Positions 1 to 8,379 of a DNA stretch of 64,000 nucleotides are shown here, one piece after another. Positions within the stretch are counted from its first letter, which is position 1. Each line of letters starts with the position of its first letter. The stretch spans positions 124,001-188,000 of the forward strand of contig NZ_MYFN02000006.1 in NCBI RefSeq assembly GCF_004514425.2, written 5' to 3'. Position numbers and translations under genes: made by a program. The DNA comes from Shinella sumterensis (lineage in GTDB: Bacteria; Pseudomonadota; Alphaproteobacteria; Rhizobiales; Rhizobiaceae). The notes beneath the pieces were generated by a model. The model was not told the DNA's origin and did no database searches. It was given only the letters and a program-made list of their open reading frames with translations.

Positions 1-1
1 C

Positions 2-1738
2 GTCGTGGTGAGCGGCAAGGTCGACTGGTTCAACGGCCGCGCCTCCATGGTGCATCCGGACTATATGGCGCGGCTCGGCGAGGCCGACAGCGTGCCTTTG
101 GTCGAGCCGGTGCACGGCCTCACCGCCGGCCTCACCTCCCGCGTGCTGCGCAAGGCGGTGGAGGCGGCGGTGGCGCGCGTGCCGCACCTGCCCGAATGGA
201 TCGATCCCGCGCTTGCGCAACGGCAGGATTTCCCCACGGCCTTCGATGCCATCCACCAGCTGCATGACCCGCGCGACGAAACCGACCTCGATCCGCAGGC
301 GCCGGCCCGCCGCAGGCTTGCCTATGACGAATTCCTGGCCGGCCAGATTTCGCTCGCGCTGGTGCGGCAGAAGTTGCGCAAGGTCGCGGGCCGGCCGGTC
401 ATCGCGACCGGCGCTCTCAGCCGCCCGGTCATCGACGCCCTGCCCTTCTCGCTGACCAACAGCCAGCAGGCGGCGATTGGTGAGGTGCTGAAGGACATGG
501 CCGGCGAGCAGCGCATGCTGCGGCTCCTGCAGGGCGATGTCGGCGCCGGCAAGACGGCGGTGGCGCTGATGGCGATGCTCGCGGCCGTCGAATCCGGCGG
601 CCAGGCCGTGCTGATGGCCCCGACCGAAATCCTGGCGCGGCAGCATTTCGCGACACTGTCCAAAATGGCGGCACCGGCCGGCCTGACCATAGACGTGCTG
701 ACGGGCCGCACCAAGGGCCGCGAGCGCGATGCCATCCTGGAGCGCATCGCCTCGGGCCAAACACAGATCGTCATCGGGACGCACGCCCTTTTTCAGGACA
801 ATGTCGCCTATAAGGACCTTGTCCTGGCCGTCGTGGACGAGCAGCATCGCTTCGGCGTGCACCAGCGCCTGCGCCTGACCGCCAAGGGCATCTCGCCGCA
901 TATGCTGGTCATGACAGCCACGCCGATCCCCAGAACGCTCGTCCTGGCGGCGTTCGGCGACATGGACGTGTCGAAGCTGACGGAAAAACCGGCCGGCCGA
1001 AAACCCATCCAGACCGTCGTCGTCGCGCAGGAGCGTGTCGGCGAGATCGTGGACCGGCTGCGGGCCGCTCTTGCCGAAGGCAAGAAGGCCTACTGGATCT
1101 GCCCGCTCGTCGAGGAATCGGAAGAAAGCGACCTCATGTCCGTCGAGGAGCGGCATGCGACGCTCGCCAGCGTCTTCGGCGACGCGGCGGGTCTCGTGCA
1201 TGGACGCATGGGCGGGCCGGAAAAGGACGCCGCCATGCTTGCCTTCAAGAGCGGCGAGACACGTCTTCTGGTGGCGACGACCGTCGTGGAAGTCGGCGTC
1301 GACGTGCCGGATGCCTCCATCATGGTCATCGAGCACGCCGAACGCTTCGGCCTCGCCCAGCTCCATCAGTTGCGCGGGCGCGTGGGCCGCGGCGACGAGG
1401 CGTCGAGCTGCATCCTGCTCTACAAGGGCCCGCTCAGCGAGAATGGCCGGGCGCGGCTTTCCATCCTGCGCGAAACGGAAGACGGTTTCCGCATCGCCGA
1501 GGAGGACCTGAAGCTGCGCGGCGAAGGCGAACTGCTGGGAACACGGCAGTCCGGCACGCCGGGCTTCATCGTCGCGAGCCTGGAAGCCCACGGCGACCTC
1601 CTGGAGATCGCCCGGAAGGACGCCGCCTATATCCTGGAGCGCGATCCGGAGCTGACCAGCGAGCGGGGCGAAGCGATCCGCACCCTGCTCTACCTTTACC
1701 GTCGCGACGAGGCGATCCGCTTCCTCAGGGCCGGCTGA
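2..1738 (+). CDS. recG: ATP-dependent DNA helicase RecG (5'-truncated by window edge)
   Basis: C-terminal 578 residues of RecG, the monomeric helicase that remodels stalled forks and branch-migrates recombination intermediates. The frame is open to the left edge, so about 120 residues including the wedge-domain start lie outside; the internal Met at 5 is not the real start. The superfamily 2 motor is complete: Walker A GDVGAGKT is encoded near 535-558, the DEQH box (VVDEQHRFGV) near 828-857, motif III TATPIPRT near 916-940, and the C-terminal helicase motif QLRGRVGRG near 1368-1395. The end EDLKLRGEGELLGTRQSG is the typical RecG TRG-region signature. It ends at TGA 1736-1738. Family assignment is secure; only the N-terminus is unseen. 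Confidence 0.97.
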   Translation, partial: VVVSGKVDWFNGRASMVHPDYMARLGEADSVPLVEPVHGLTAGLTSRVLRKAVEAAVARVPHLPEWIDPALAQRQDFPTAFDAIHQLHDPRDETDLDPQAPARRRLAYDEFLAGQISLALVRQKLRKVAGRPVIATGALSRPVIDALPFSLTNSQQAAIGEVLKDMAGEQRMLRLLQGDVGAGKTAVALMAMLAAVESGGQAVLMAPTEILARQHFATLSKMAAPAGLTIDVLTGRTKGRERDAILERIASGQTQIVIGTHALFQDNVAYKDLVLAVVDEQHRFGVHQRLRLTAKGISPHMLVMTATPIPRTLVLAAFGDMDVSKLTEKPAGRKPIQTVVVAQERVGEIVDRLRAALAEGKKAYWICPLVEESEESDLMSVEERHATLASVFGDAAGLVHGRMGGPEKDAAMLAFKSGETRLLVATTVVEVGVDVPDASIMVIEHAERFGLAQLHQLRGRVGRGDEASSCILLYKGPLSENGRARLSILRETEDGFRIAEEDLKLRGEGELLGTRQSGTPGFIVASLEAHGDLLEIARKDAAYILERDPELTSERGEAIRTLLYLYRRDEAIRFLRAG

Positions 1739-1813
1739 CCACAAAATCGTGATTTCGCCGATAAAGCGCGTGAGGGCATACTTCTCCCGCACAAGCGAAA
1801 AAGGAGAAATGCC

Positions 1814-2026
1814 ATGAAGACAGTTCTCGCAGTCGCAGCAGTACTCGGGCTTTCGGCATCCGCCGCCTTCGCGGATTGCGCCGGGCACAACAAGACCACC
1901 GCGGCGGCGGATGTCGACAGGACGATCACCACCGCCAGCGTCACCACGACGGAAAAGCAATCCCGGCTTCCGGCGGATGCCGATACGATCCGCGTCGAAG
2001 ACCGTACGGACGCGACCACGGAATAG
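1814..2026 (+). CDS. Small exported protein of unknown function
   Basis: A 70-residue protein with a clean N-terminal signal peptide (MKTVLAVAAVLGLSASAAFA, cleavage after AFA-D) followed by about 50 residues rich in Thr, Ala and Asp and containing one Cys just after the predicted cleavage site. A good ribosome binding site, AAGGAG at about 1801-1806, sits 7 bases before the ATG. It lies 75 bp after recG on the same strand. No domain is recognised. The mature part has low complexity with repeated TT/DRT motifs, which suggests a disordered periplasmic peptide. It could also be a lipoprotein-like protein, but there is no proper lipobox. The gene call rests on the signal peptide and RBS; function is unknown. 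Confidence 0.7.
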   Translation: MKTVLAVAAVLGLSASAAFADCAGHNKTTAAADVDRTITTASVTTTEKQSRLPADADTIRVEDRTDATTE

Positions 2027-2150
2027 GCTTTTCGTGGGCCAGCTTAAACGATGACCGCGTTCGGCCGGTATCATCCGGCCGGCACGATCGTCACCTTTAA
2101 GCCTATCCGGTTACGCCGCGGACCATCGCTGACGTCGACTGGCGCATGCC

Positions 2151-2855
2151 TCAGCCTTTCTTGCGATCCTTCGACTTCGTCTTGCTCTCCGGCTTCATGG
2201 CCGGAAGCAATGCGCCTTCCGGCGGCGTGACAAGGCCGACGGAGATGACGAGTTTTGCGGCGTCCTCCGCGCTCATGTCGAGCGGCACGATCTTCTCTCT
2301 TGGAATGTAAACCAGCCAGCCGGCGGTCGGGAACGGGGTCGGCGGCAGGAAGCAGGCCACCATGTCCTTGCCCATCGAGCGGAACTTGGTGGCGATCTCG
2401 CCGCGCGCATCCGTGGCCACGAAGACGATCGACCAGAGGCCCGCGCTCGGATACTCGATCATCGCCGCCTTGTTGAAGGATGTGCCCTTGTCCTTCAGAA
2501 CCGTCTCGAAAATCTGCTTGAGGCTCTTGTGGACCGTGCGCACCAGTGGCGTGCGGTTGAACAGCCCGTCGCCGAACTCGACGATGGAGCGGCCGATGAG
2601 GTTCTTGCCGAGGAAGCCTATCAGCGTGATCAGTACCAGCGCGATCAGCAGACCGAAGCCGGGAATGGCGAACTGAAGGTAGCTTTCAGGATTGTAGCGC
2701 GCGGGAATATAGGGTTTGACCCAACTGTCCGCCCAGTGAATGAACGTCCAGGTCAGCCATATTGTGATGGCGATCGGCGCGCAGATGACCAGGCCGGTCA
2801 GGAAATTGTTGCGCAGCCGCGTGGGCAGCGACGGTCTCGGGAGGGGTTCGGTCAT
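2151..2855 (-). CDS. DUF502 family inner-membrane protein
   Basis: A 234-residue protein of the DUF502 family. Two hydrophobic segments lie near residues 17-36 (LTGLVICAPIAITIWLTWTF) and 65-85 (FAIPGFGLLIALVLITLIGF). They are followed by the family's conserved stretch RTPLVRTVHKSLKQIFETVL and the VACFLPPTPFPTAGWLVYIP motif. The last 20 residues are Lys-rich and probably cytoplasmic. Members are widespread integral membrane proteins of unknown role. In rhizobia the gene is often found between recG and glmS, as here, facing recG. The start fits the beginning of the first transmembrane segment. Function is not inferred. Confidence 0.88.
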   Translation of the reverse strand: MTEPLPRPSLPTRLRNNFLTGLVICAPIAITIWLTWTFIHWADSWVKPYIPARYNPESYLQFAIPGFGLLIALVLITLIGFLGKNLIGRSIVEFGDGLFNRTPLVRTVHKSLKQIFETVLKDKGTSFNKAAMIEYPSAGLWSIVFVATDARGEIATKFRSMGKDMVACFLPPTPFPTAGWLVYIPREKIVPLDMSAEDAAKLVISVGLVTPPEGALLPAMKPESKTKSKDRKKG

Positions 2856-3042
2856 CGAATATCCAGCGTGTGGCGAGCGCGGGAGGCCGCTCAGCCATAG
2901 AATGCCGGATGATAGAAAACCGTTCCGCCTCCGTAAACCTGTGAAAACGCCGGACGCAGGAAATACCCGGGCGGCACGCCATCAAGCCACGAGGCGCGAT
3001 CTGCCTCCAAGCCGACATCGGCGGGCCGCTCCGGCCTGACGG

Positions 3043-4869
3043 TCATTCCACCGTCACGGATTTGGCGAGGTTGCGCGGCTGGTCGACATCCGTGCCCATG
3101 AAGACGGCGGTGTGGTAGGCGAGCAGCTGGATAGGCAGCGAATAGATCATCGGTGCGATCACCTCGTCCACATCCGGCAGCACGATCGTCGCCATCGTCT
3201 CCAGCTTGGAAGCCGCGGCCCCCTTCGCATCGGTGATGAAGATGATGCGACCGCCACGGGCCGCCACTTCCTGCATGTTCGACACCGTCTTCTCGAAGAA
3301 ACGGTCATGCGGGGCGATGACGATGACGGGCATGTTTTCGTCGATCAGCGCGATCGGCCCATGCTTCAGCTCACCCGCGGCATAGCCTTCGGCATGGATA
3401 TAGGAGATTTCCTTGAGCTTCAGGGCGCCTTCCATGGCGAGCGGATAACTGGTGCCGCGGCCGAGATAGAGCACGTCCTTGCACTTGGAGAGATCGCGCG
3501 CCAGCTGTTCGATGGACGGCTGGATGGTGTTGAGCACGCCGGCCATGACGCGCGGCATCTCGGCGAGGTGGCGCACGAGGGCCTTTTCGTCGGCCGCCGT
3601 GAGCGTTCCGCGCGCCTTGCCGGCACCGATCGCGAGTGCGGCGAGCACCGTCAGCTGGCAGGTGAAGGCCTTGGTCGAGGCGACGCCGATCTCCGGGCCG
3701 GCGAGGATCGGAAACACGGCGTCCGATTCGCGGGCGATGCTTGATTCCCTCGTATTCACCACCGCGCCGATCTTCAGGCCATGCTCCTTGCAGTAACGCA
3801 GCGAGGCGAGCGTGTCGGCGGTCTCGCCGGACTGCGAGATGAAGAGGGCGGCGGATTCGGGGTTCAGCGGGATTTCGCGATAGCGGAACTCCGAGGCGAC
3901 GTCGATCTCGACCGGCAGGCGCGCGTAACGCTCGAACCAGTACTTGCCGACGAGGCCTGCCAGATAGGCCGTGCCGCAGGCGGAAATGGCAAGGCTCGGC
4001 ACCTTGGCGAAATCGATGCCGCCGGCCACCGGGCGAACCGCATGCTCCAGGAAATCGACGTAATGACCGAGCGCGTGCGAGATGGCCTCCGGCTGCTCAT
4101 GGATCTCCTTCTCCATGAAGTGGCGGTGGTTGCCCTTGTCGATGAGATAAGCGGCCGCCGAGGAAACCTGCTTCGGACGTTCGACGCGGTTGCCGTCCAT
4201 ATCGAAGATGTGGGCGCCGTCCCGACCGAGGATCGCCCAGTCGCCGTCGACGAGATAGCTGATCTCGTTGGTGAAGGGGGCAAGCGCGATGGCGTCGGAC
4301 CCCAGGAACATCTCCCCATGGCCATGGCCGATCGCCAGCGGCGGGCCGCTGCGGGCCGCCATGATGGTGGACGGATCGTCCGCGAAGATCACGGCAAGGG
4401 CATAGGCGCCGGTCACCCGTCGCAGCATGGCATGCATCGCCTCACGGCGGCCAAGGCCGTCGCGGCGATACTTCGCGAGCAGCTGGGCGACGACTTCCGT
4501 ATCCGTCTGCGTGGAGAAGGTCGCGCCGTCGGCGATCAGCTCGTCCTTGAGCTCCGAGAAGTTTTCGATGATGCCGTTATGGACGACCGCGACGCCGTCC
4601 ACGAAATGCGGATGGGCATTGCCTTCGGTCGGCGCGCCATGCGTGGCCCAGCGCGTGTGCGCGATGCCGATCGTACCGGCGAGCGGCTCCTCGGCAAGGC
4701 GCTTCTCCAGGTTGAACAGCTTGCCCTCGGCACGGCGACGGGCAAGCGCGCCATCGACGATGGTCGCAACGCCGGCGGAATCGTAACCCCGGTATTCAAG
4801 GCGTTTCAAGGCATCGACCAGCCGGCCCGCGACAGGCTGATTTCCGACGATACCGACAATTCCGCACAT
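3043..4869 (-). CDS. glmS: Glutamine--fructose-6-phosphate aminotransferase (isomerizing)
   Basis: GlmS (608 residues) makes glucosamine-6-phosphate from fructose-6-phosphate and glutamine, the first step to UDP-GlcNAc for peptidoglycan and lipid A. The start is set at 4869 so that the protein begins MCGIVGIVG: the catalytic N-terminal Cys must follow the initiator Met, so an upstream in-frame start at 4947 is rejected. The glutaminase domain spans about residues 1-240. Two SIS isomerase domains follow, with the SQSGETADTLASLRYC loop. The C-terminus DQPRNLAKSVTVE is the family hallmark. It lies 124 bp downstream of glmU on the same strand, so two UDP-GlcNAc genes are co-oriented. No glmS ribozyme is visible upstream, as expected outside Gram-positives. 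Confidence 0.97.
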   Translation of the reverse strand: MCGIVGIVGNQPVAGRLVDALKRLEYRGYDSAGVATIVDGALARRRAEGKLFNLEKRLAEEPLAGTIGIAHTRWATHGAPTEGNAHPHFVDGVAVVHNGIIENFSELKDELIADGATFSTQTDTEVVAQLLAKYRRDGLGRREAMHAMLRRVTGAYALAVIFADDPSTIMAARSGPPLAIGHGHGEMFLGSDAIALAPFTNEISYLVDGDWAILGRDGAHIFDMDGNRVERPKQVSSAAAYLIDKGNHRHFMEKEIHEQPEAISHALGHYVDFLEHAVRPVAGGIDFAKVPSLAISACGTAYLAGLVGKYWFERYARLPVEIDVASEFRYREIPLNPESAALFISQSGETADTLASLRYCKEHGLKIGAVVNTRESSIARESDAVFPILAGPEIGVASTKAFTCQLTVLAALAIGAGKARGTLTAADEKALVRHLAEMPRVMAGVLNTIQPSIEQLARDLSKCKDVLYLGRGTSYPLAMEGALKLKEISYIHAEGYAAGELKHGPIALIDENMPVIVIAPHDRFFEKTVSNMQEVAARGGRIIFITDAKGAAASKLETMATIVLPDVDEVIAPMIYSLPIQLLAYHTAVFMGTDVDQPRNLAKSVTVE

Positions 4870-4954
4870 GGCCCCGCTCCGCGTTCTAGAGATGCTTCGA
4901 TTGCGCTTGTCGTAGTGTTTTTTCGTCGCGGCGCAACAGACGCGCACTCACTTT

Positions 4955-4987
4955 CGATTGCAATCGTTAATGTGGGCGCGCCCACAT
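4955..4987. repeat. Two perfect palindromes between glmU and glmS
   Basis: CGATTGCAATCG (4955-4966) and ATGTGGGCGCGCCCACAT (4970-4987) are both perfect inverted repeats, only 3 bp apart, just after the glmU stop. Read on the minus strand, the larger one could form a 7-bp stem with a tight loop, followed by TTAACGATT rather than a true T-tract. A weak terminator/attenuator for glmU or an operator for glmS are both possible. Confidence 0.5.
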
Positions 4988-4992
4988 GCGCA

Positions 4993-6372
4993 TCAGCGGG
5001 CGTCCTTCTTCTTCGCGTCCTTGATCGCCTGGTTGCGCTCGCGGATCAGAACGGCCCTGCCCTCCTTGTTTTCCTGGCGCGCACGGCCGAAGGCGACAGC
5101 GTCGTCAGGCACGTCGGCGGTGATGACGCTGCCCGATGCGATATAGGCACCGTTGCCGACCGTCACGGGCGCGACGAGCGACGTGTTGGAGCCGATGAAG
5201 GCATCCGAACCGATGCGCGTGATGTGCTTGTTGATGCCGTCATAGTTACAGGTGATCGTGCCGGCACCGACATTGGTGTGCGCGCCGATAAAGGCGTCAC
5301 CGATATAGCTGAGGTGATTGACCTTGGCGCCCGCGCCGACCTCGGCCTTCTTGATCTCGGTGAAATTGCCGACCTTGGAGCCATCTCCCAGCTTCGCGCC
5401 GGGCCGCAGGCGCGCATAGGGGCCGATCTCTGCATCCGCGCCGACATGCGCGCCTTCGAGATGCGAGAAGGAATGGATGACCGCGCCGCTCTCCACCGTC
5501 ACGCCCGGACCGAAGACGACGTTCGGTTCGATGGTCGCATCGCGGCCGATCTCGGTGTCATAGGAAAGGAAGACCGTTTCGGGTGCGATCATCGAAACGC
5601 CCTCGATCATCATGGCGTGGCGGCGGCGCTGCTGCCAAAGCCGCTCGATGACGGCAAGCTCGGCGCGCGTGTTGCAGCCGGTCAGTTCCTCCTCGGGCGC
5701 CGCCACTGCGATGGCGCGGCCACCGGACGCACGCGCGACTTCCACGATATCGGTCAGATAGTACTCACCCTTGGCGTTTTCATTGCCGATGCGGCCGATC
5801 AGGTCGAGCGCCTTGCGACCGTCGATCGCCATCAGGCCGCCGTTGCAATAGGTGATGGCGCGTTCGGTTTCGGTTGCATCCTTGTGTTCGCGGATCGCCA
5901 GCAATTCGCCGTTTTCCACGATGAGGCGGCCGTAGCCCGTCGGATCGGCGGTCTCGAAACCGATGACGACGACATCGGCCCCGTCGGCCAGCCCTTCCCG
6001 GGCCGCGATCAACGGCGCTTCGGTGATGAGCGGGGTATCGCCGAAGACGACGAGCAGGTCGTCATAACCGCGTGCGATCGCCTCGCGGGCGGCCAGCACG
6101 GCATGTGCCGTGCCGAGGCGCTCCGTCTGGATATGCACGGTGCTTTTAACCGCCGCGTTCTTCGCCGCGGCCTCGACCTTTTCCGCGTCGCGGCCCAGCA
6201 CCAGCGCGATATCGGCGATCCCGGCCCGCGCGAGCGCGTCAACGACATGGGCGATCATCGGGCGGTTGGCGACCGGATGCAGCACCTTGGACTTCGAGGA
6301 CTTCATCCTCGTGCTTTCGCCGGCGGCCAGGATGACGGCCAGGCAAGTGCGCTTCGTCCGGTCTGCGGTCAT
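4993..6372 (-). CDS. glmU: Bifunctional UDP-N-acetylglucosamine pyrophosphorylase / glucosamine-1-phosphate N-acetyltransferase
   Basis: GlmU (459 residues, normal length) acetylates glucosamine-1-phosphate and then uridylylates it to UDP-GlcNAc. The N-terminal pyrophosphorylase domain carries the nucleotide-binding signature [18 protein letters not shown] (residues about 15-32), with VVFGDTPLI near residue 110. The C-terminal acetyltransferase is a left-handed beta helix built from hexapeptide repeats (from about residue 255), ending with the conserved [22 protein letters not shown]. The tail is Lys/Arg-rich (KDAKKKDAR). It lies upstream of glmS in the same direction; glmM is not in the window. 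The product feeds both peptidoglycan and the lipid A pathway encoded at 19-23 kb. Confidence 0.97.
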   Translation of the reverse strand: MTADRTKRTCLAVILAAGESTRMKSSKSKVLHPVANRPMIAHVVDALARAGIADIALVLGRDAEKVEAAAKNAAVKSTVHIQTERLGTAHAVLAAREAIARGYDDLLVVFGDTPLITEAPLIAAREGLADGADVVVIGFETADPTGYGRLIVENGELLAIREHKDATETERAITYCNGGLMAIDGRKALDLIGRIGNENAKGEYYLTDIVEVARASGGRAIAVAAPEEELTGCNTRAELAVIERLWQQRRRHAMMIEGVSMIAPETVFLSYDTEIGRDATIEPNVVFGPGVTVESGAVIHSFSHLEGAHVGADAEIGPYARLRPGAKLGDGSKVGNFTEIKKAEVGAGAKVNHLSYIGDAFIGAHTNVGAGTITCNYDGINKHITRIGSDAFIGSNTSLVAPVTVGNGAYIASGSVITADVPDDAVAFGRARQENKEGRAVLIRERNQAIKDAKKKDAR

Positions 6373-6450
6373 GGGAATCCCTCGTTCAGGCGTCTTCGAT
6401 GGCGTTCCTTAGCAAAAAGCGGTGAGAAGACACAAAAGGATTTCGCACGA

Positions 6451-8097
6451 TCAGCTGGTGCTGCGCAGGCGGCTTTCCGTCAGCAATCCGTTTTCATCCA
6501 GGATCGGATAGGCGACCGAAACGAGGTGCGCGTTGACGCGCTTGAGGTCGCGCAGCATGTCGAGATGCAGCGAGCTCGTCTGGAGGCTGTCGAGACGGCC
6601 GTCGCGCAGGCGCTCCAGATGGCGTTCGGAAGACTGCTTTTCCATGCGGCGCACATCGACCTTGACCTCGACCAACTGGCGCGCCAGCGCGGAATCGCGC
6701 GTCACGAAGATGGTCTGGGCGATGCGCAGGTTCTCGATGGTCAGATTAAAGAGATTGGCCAGTTCCTTGTAGCCGTCCTCGGAGAATTTCAGGCCGTTGA
6801 CGACCTTCTTGCGGACCTGGTCCTGCAATCCCTTCTCGATGATATCGCCGACATGTTCCAGATTGATTGCATAGTCGATGATGACGATCGACCGCGCCGC
6901 GCACTCGCCGTCGACACCCTGACGACCGAGCCGGGAAAGGTATATCTTCACCTCCTGCTGGAGGCCGTCGACCTGCCGCTCCAGATCGCCGATATCCTTG
7001 AGCGGCGCCAGATTGTTATCGTTGAAGGCGCGCATGGTGCGGATCAGCATGGCCTCGATCAGGTCGCCGACACGCAGCACCTCGCGGGTCGCGCCCGACA
7101 GCGCGACAACCGGGCTGGAGAGCGCGGAATCCTCCAGATATTTCGGCCCGCTTTCCTCCGGCTTGTCATCCGGCACCAGCTTTTCCATCAGCCGCGAGAG
7201 CGGTCCGGACAGCGGCCAGAGCACCAGCGCCACGACGAGGTTGAAGGCAAGGTGCACGTCCACCGGCAACTTGGCGGCCGGCACGGGCAGCAGCGCAAGC
7301 AGATCCGCCACCTGACCGGCGAACGGCAGGACGACGAGGCATCCCGCGCCGCGCACCAGCAGGTTCCCGAGCGTCACGCGCCGTGCGGAGGCGGCAGCCC
7401 GCAGCGTCGCGATGACCGGCGGCACGGCGCCGCCGAGATTGGCGCCCAGCACGAGGATAACCGTCAGTGCCGGCGACAGGATGCCCATCGCCGCCAGCGA
7501 CAGGATGAGCACGACGACCGCAAGGCTGGAGGAGGAAATGATCGCGAGCACGGTGGAGAACGCGAGCGCCGCGGGCCATGCACCATCCAGCAGCGTCAGG
7601 AAAGCCGCGAGCGCCGGCGACTGGCGCATCGGCTCCGTCGCAAGGCTGAGAAGATGGAGCGACAGCAGCATGAGGCCGATGCCGACGAGCGCCGATCCCA
7701 GGCCCTGCCGCGCCGTCGATCCCGTGGATTTGTAGAATATGACGCCGACGAGAATGATCAGCGGCGAGATCGACTCTATCCCGGTCGCAACCAGCCAGGC
7801 CGTGACGGCGGTGCCGACATTGGCGCCGAGCAGCACGATCTGGGCCATGCGCGCGCGAACCAGGTTCTTCTCGACAAAGGAGGCGATCATCAATGCCGTC
7901 GCTGTCGAACTCTGCAGCGCGACGGTTGCCACGAAACCGGCGAAGAACGAGCGGAAGGGACCGCGCGTGCCGAGCGCCAGCCCCGAGCGCAGCTTGACGC
8001 CGAACGCCCGCGTCATGCCGTCCTTGACCAGAGCGAGGCCGAAGAGAAGCAGCGCGACGGCGCCGAAAAGGTTGATCATGACGATCGTGGATTCCAC
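6451..8097 (-). CDS. Na/Pi cotransporter family protein with C-terminal PhoU-like domain
   Basis: A 548-residue membrane protein of the YjbB/NptA type. Residues about 1-310 hold the duplicated Na/Pi-cotransporter repeats, each with a QSSTATALMIASF- or SSSSLAVVVLILSLA-like Ser/Thr-rich signature in hydrophobic helices. Residues about 345-540 form a helical PhoU-like domain (GDLIEAMLIRTMRAFNDNN onward). The chosen start is GTG at 8095-8097, because AAGGAGACGG lies at the right distance upstream; an ATG 18 bp further in is the alternative. The family exports or imports phosphate with Na+. Which direction operates here cannot be read from sequence. It is divergent from the PpiD-like gene. Confidence 0.92.
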   Translation of the reverse strand: MESTIVMINLFGAVALLLFGLALVKDGMTRAFGVKLRSGLALGTRGPFRSFFAGFVATVALQSSTATALMIASFVEKNLVRARMAQIVLLGANVGTAVTAWLVATGIESISPLIILVGVIFYKSTGSTARQGLGSALVGIGLMLLSLHLLSLATEPMRQSPALAAFLTLLDGAWPAALAFSTVLAIISSSSLAVVVLILSLAAMGILSPALTVILVLGANLGGAVPPVIATLRAAASARRVTLGNLLVRGAGCLVVLPFAGQVADLLALLPVPAAKLPVDVHLAFNLVVALVLWPLSGPLSRLMEKLVPDDKPEESGPKYLEDSALSSPVVALSGATREVLRVGDLIEAMLIRTMRAFNDNNLAPLKDIGDLERQVDGLQQEVKIYLSRLGRQGVDGECAARSIVIIDYAINLEHVGDIIEKGLQDQVRKKVVNGLKFSEDGYKELANLFNLTIENLRIAQTIFVTRDSALARQLVEVKVDVRRMEKQSSERHLERLRDGRLDSLQTSSLHLDMLRDLKRVNAHLVSVAYPILDENGLLTESRLRSTS

Positions 8098-8379
8098 GTC
8101 TTCCGTCTCCTTGCAGCCCGGGGATTGCGGGAATAGCCGGACCGATCATGCATCCGAACACGAATCTTTCGATTATGACAGCGCAATCCGGCCTGAATCC
8201 GCTAATAATTTCAGGAAATTTTATTTTGCCGGCGAAGAATATCGACAGTGTCGCGCCGATTTGCGCCATCGGTCGATTTTGCCTGGAATTGCAGAAGTCC
8301 GCGGACTTCATTTCCCGAGAACTTTCCGTTATGAGACGTTCTCCGGCCGCATGGCCGCCGAGATGAGGAAATATAGACG

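Noticed and set aside
3781-8136. A 1451-codon open frame on the plus strand, antisense to glmS, glmU and the Na/Pi cotransporter gene
   Set aside because: Long antisense frames are expected in high-G+C genes with strong codon bias. Its product is rich in Asp, Arg, His and Gly with no domain, and the three genes on the other strand are unmistakable.
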